Shown here in pieces: positions 32,232-34,445 of a stretch of DNA of 34,445 nucleotides. Within the stretch, counting starts at the first letter, position 1; each line of letters starts with the position of its first letter. The translations under genes were made by a program, and so were the position numbers. The DNA is from Lachnospiraceae bacterium (GTDB lineage: Bacteria; Bacillota; Clostridia; Lachnospirales; Lachnospiraceae): NCBI GenBank assembly GCA_029062885.1, contig JAIDPH010000282.1:1-34445 (forward strand). Reading direction: 5' to 3'. A model generated the notes under the pieces. The model searched no databases. It was not told where the DNA came from and saw only the letters and a program-made list of their open reading frames with translations.

Positions 32232-32964
32232 TTATGGAAGCTATATGCTAAGCGGAAGAGAATGGATAATATATTCTGCCGAAGCCATGCTGATCTTAGC
32301 TGCCATAGGATATTTCTTTTACCGCTCTGTATGGGCGTGTCTGGTTTTGTCACCTATACTCATTATTTTTTTGAAGGAGAAGAAAAAGGAACTAGAAAAA
32401 ACAAGAAAGCAGGAACTTAATGTGCAATTCAAAGACGCGGTATTGTCAGTGTCAGCTAATCAGAGAGCCGGATATTCCGTGGAAAATGCTTTCAGGGAAG
32501 CATATAGGGATATGGCTATGCTATATGGAACTGAAAGCGATATTTGTCGTGAAATCAGTCATATTGTAAAAGGTCTGGACAATAACGTTACGCTGGAAAG
32601 GCTGCTATATGATTTCGGAGTCAGAAGTCATGTATCGGATATAATGCAGTTTGCAGATGTTTTTATGATTGCCAAGCGCAGTGGTGGGAATATGACAGAG
32701 ATTTTGTCTGCGACAGCGGATACGATTGAGCAGAAAATTACTGTAGATAAAGAAATACAGGTTCTGGTCAGCGCTAAGAAAATGGAGCAGAGAATCATGA
32801 ATATGGTTCCGTTTCTAATTATTATCTATATTGAACTGACATCAAAAGGATTTTTTGACGTGTTGTATCATAACCTGACAGGCATTCTTATTATGACAGT
32901 ATGTCTTGCCGTTTATCTGGCAGCATTTATGATTTCGAGAAGACTGGTGGAAATAGAGGTTTAG
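32185..32964 (+). CDS. TadB-like inner-membrane platform protein (T2SSF family)
   Basis: Tad platform protein (259 residues) with two N-terminal helices (about 28-60), a cytoplasmic T2SSF domain (about 82-205, with NQRAGYSVENAF and the RSGGNMTEIL motif typical of GspF/TadB) and two C-terminal helices (about 210-255). It pairs with the TadC-like protein encoded next and couples the CpaF ATPase to the pilus. AAGGAG lies 9 bp before the ATG. It overlaps the CpaF gene by 47 bases in another frame, an unusually long overlap that suggests strict co-translation. Confidence 0.9.
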   Translation: MLKNLKQQGFGRANVDYGSYMLSGREWIIYSAEAMLILAAIGYFFYRSVWACLVLSPILIIFLKEKKKELEKTRKQELNVQFKDAVLSVSANQRAGYSVENAFREAYRDMAMLYGTESDICREISHIVKGLDNNVTLERLLYDFGVRSHVSDIMQFADVFMIAKRSGGNMTEILSATADTIEQKITVDKEIQVLVSAKKMEQRIMNMVPFLIIIYIELTSKGFFDVLYHNLTGILIMTVCLAVYLAAFMISRRLVEIEV

Positions 32965-32986
32965 CAGAAAAAGGAGCATAGTTTGT

Positions 32987-34445
32987 ATGATTTATGTATA
33001 TATTGTTGTCTTGGGAATTTTTATACTGTTGTTTGCAATTTCACGAACAGAAAATGTATCTGTGTATATGAATAAGGATGAAAAGAAATCTTTTCCGGGC
33101 GAAATATTTTTTTTAAGGGCAGCTCTGTGGTGCATGAAGCAAAAGGAGAAATTCATAGAAAAAAGTGCGGGCAATGGCATGAGAAATAAAGAACTGCTCT
33201 ATAGAAGCCAGCTTGAGAAGAATTTGAAGCTTCTGAATCCATCGTTACCGGAGAAGCAGCAGGCAAAGGAATTTTATGAACGGCAGTATTCTATTATGCT
33301 GCTGGTACTGTTTGCCGGAAACCTGCTTTCGTTGTGCATGGCACTTAGTTCGCGTACGGACAGGCTTTTGCAGGAAGGGCACTATATCAATAGAAAAGGA
33401 TATGGGCAGGGAGACATAGAGGTTGCTCTATTAGCTGAGGTGGAAGGAAGAGAAACGGAAAGTATTCTGTATACCGTAGATGAGCAAAAATATACAGATG
33501 AAAAAATCGAATTGTTGTATCAGAATGCAGTTGCGCATCTCCCGGAAATAATTCTGGGAGAGAATAAAAGTATGGCGGAAGTAACGGAAGACCTTAATCT
33601 GGTAACTGCGATAGAAGGCTATCCATTTAAGATAGAATGGGAAAGCAGCAGTTATTCACTTATCCATACTGACGGCACTGTTAATAATAAAGAATTAGAA
33701 AAAGCGGAAATAGTGACATTGCAGGCATACTTCCGATATGACGGAATGGAATTTGAACAAATTTTCCCGGTGCAGATACAACCGGAGGTTTTGACAGAGG
33801 AGGAACTATTTCTACAAAGTATTGAAGCTTCTCTGGAAGAACAAAATCAGGCGAGCAGGACAGGAAACGCCATGATATTGCCGGATTATATAGAAAACAA
33901 AAATGTAATTTGGAGGGAGGTGATTCAGGATAACAGCGGCTATTTCTTTCTGCTCATATGTGCTGCTTCCATATTGATATTTTTTTTAAGGAGCAAGGAT
34001 GTGGAGAAGGATTTGGAAAAAAGAAAAAAGGAATTATTGTTAGATTATCCGGAAGTAATTAGCAAATTGTCACTATATATGGGTGCCGGAATGACCATAC
34101 GGAGAGCCTTTTTCAAGATGGGGGAGGATTATAAAAGGAAAGAAGCTTTTAATAAAAAACGATATGCCTATGAGGAAATCTTATTGCTTGTGAATGAACT
34201 GCAAAGCGGTATATCGGAGACAGAAGCTTATGTACATCTTGGAAAACGGTGTCAGCTGCAGCCATATATGAAGTTGAGTGCATTGCTGTCACAAAACCTG
34301 CGTAAGGGCAGTAATGATTTGCTGATGATGTTGCGGCAGGAAGCTTCGGGCGCATTTGAGGAAAGAAAGAATACCGCAAGGAAATTGGGGGAAGAAGCCG
34401 GAACCAAGCTTCTTATGCCAATGATGATGATGTTATGTATTGTCA
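32987..34445 (+). CDS. TadC-like platform protein with inserted Ig-like domain (truncated by window end)
   Basis: The open frame runs to the window edge (486 codons, no stop). It has helix 1 (residues 3-19), a charged region (20-100), helix 2 (102-122), a large soluble domain (123-317), helix 3 (318-336), then a T2SSF domain beginning DYPEVISKLSLYMGAGMTIRRAF and a last hydrophobic stretch at the edge. If the T2SSF part is cytoplasmic, the 123-317 domain is outside. Within it, 184-266 reads like an atrophied bacterial Ig (aBig-type) domain: ENKSMAEVTEDLNL, IEWESSSYSLIHTDGTV, VTLQAYF. AAGGAG precedes the ATG by 10 bp. Ordinary TadC proteins (about 300 residues) lack such an insert. Confidence 0.85.
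   Translation, partial: MIYVYIVVLGIFILLFAISRTENVSVYMNKDEKKSFPGEIFFLRAALWCMKQKEKFIEKSAGNGMRNKELLYRSQLEKNLKLLNPSLPEKQQAKEFYERQYSIMLLVLFAGNLLSLCMALSSRTDRLLQEGHYINRKGYGQGDIEVALLAEVEGRETESILYTVDEQKYTDEKIELLYQNAVAHLPEIILGENKSMAEVTEDLNLVTAIEGYPFKIEWESSSYSLIHTDGTVNNKELEKAEIVTLQAYFRYDGMEFEQIFPVQIQPEVLTEEELFLQSIEASLEEQNQASRTGNAMILPDYIENKNVIWREVIQDNSGYFFLLICAASILIFFLRSKDVEKDLEKRKKELLLDYPEVISKLSLYMGAGMTIRRAFFKMGEDYKRKEAFNKKRYAYEEILLLVNELQSGISETEAYVHLGKRCQLQPYMKLSALLSQNLRKGSNDLLMMLRQEASGAFEERKNTARKLGEEAGTKLLMPMMMMLCIV

Noticed and set aside
1-34445. CRISPR array, insertion sequence, prophage or integrated element
   Set aside because: No regularly spaced repeats, transposase, integrase or att-like duplication was seen. 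The tRNA-Lys gene is not followed by a repeat of its 3' end within view.

Overview
The window looks like chromosome of a motile, potentially spore-forming, low-to-moderate GC member of the Clostridia, most likely Lachnospiraceae (Roseburia/Butyrivibrio/Agathobacter-like). The evidence is AGGAGG-type ribosome sites with frequent TTG starts, flagellins behind sigma-28-type promoters, a BofA homologue, a YtvI-like permease, and a Tad pilus operon. No phage, insertion sequence, CRISPR array or rRNA was seen. No stretch over about 300 bases lacks a gene; the larger gaps (5362-5531, 10754-10982, 12616-12816, 29221-29435) hold promoters and structured DNA/RNA described below.

Layout. 149-2336: two-component pair (histidine kinase, OmpR-type regulator). 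2424-3497: YtvI/AI-2E-type permease. 3596-5361: O-antigen-ligase-like membrane protein plus a 42-residue FeoB-associated Cys-rich peptide. 5532-6779: S-adenosylhomocysteine hydrolase. 6873-9700: acyltransferase-3 protein and an ABC half-exporter. 9797-10306: CarD-like regulator, convergent with a ComFB-family protein (10394-10753, minus). 10983-11837: ArsP_2-type metal permease, convergent with an MBL-fold hydrolase (11839-12615, minus). 12817-13191: an unknown 124-residue Cys-cluster protein. 13291-13363: tRNA-Lys(CTT), minus. 13493-15166: tatD-rsmA. 15259-19712: a large TPR/acidic/degenerate-AAA+ protein followed by glgB. 19885-27106: a flagellar block with a large flagellin, a 1014-residue repeat protein with a FliK-like end, a second flagellin and FliS. 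27146-28399: secreted SH3-M14 carboxypeptidase (minus). 28478-29220: YaaL-like (minus) and BofA (plus), divergent. 29436-34445: Tad pilus operon (prepilin peptidase, TadZ, CpaF/TadA, TadB, TadC cut by the window end).

How the genes work together. The flagellar block supplies filament subunits, their chaperone and a probable hook/filament-length or export accessory; two sigma-28-like promoters tie it to late flagellar expression. The Tad operon supplies the machinery for a type IVc pilus. Its promoter (TGGACA-17-TATAAT) is followed by a roughly 140-nt leader whose segments can form two mutually exclusive folds ahead of a U-tract, the pattern of a riboswitch or attenuator. That leader is the most interesting unexplained signal here. 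Next are a TadC that carries an inserted Ig-like extracytoplasmic domain, and a TPR protein ending in an AAA+ fold that has lost its ATP-binding residues.
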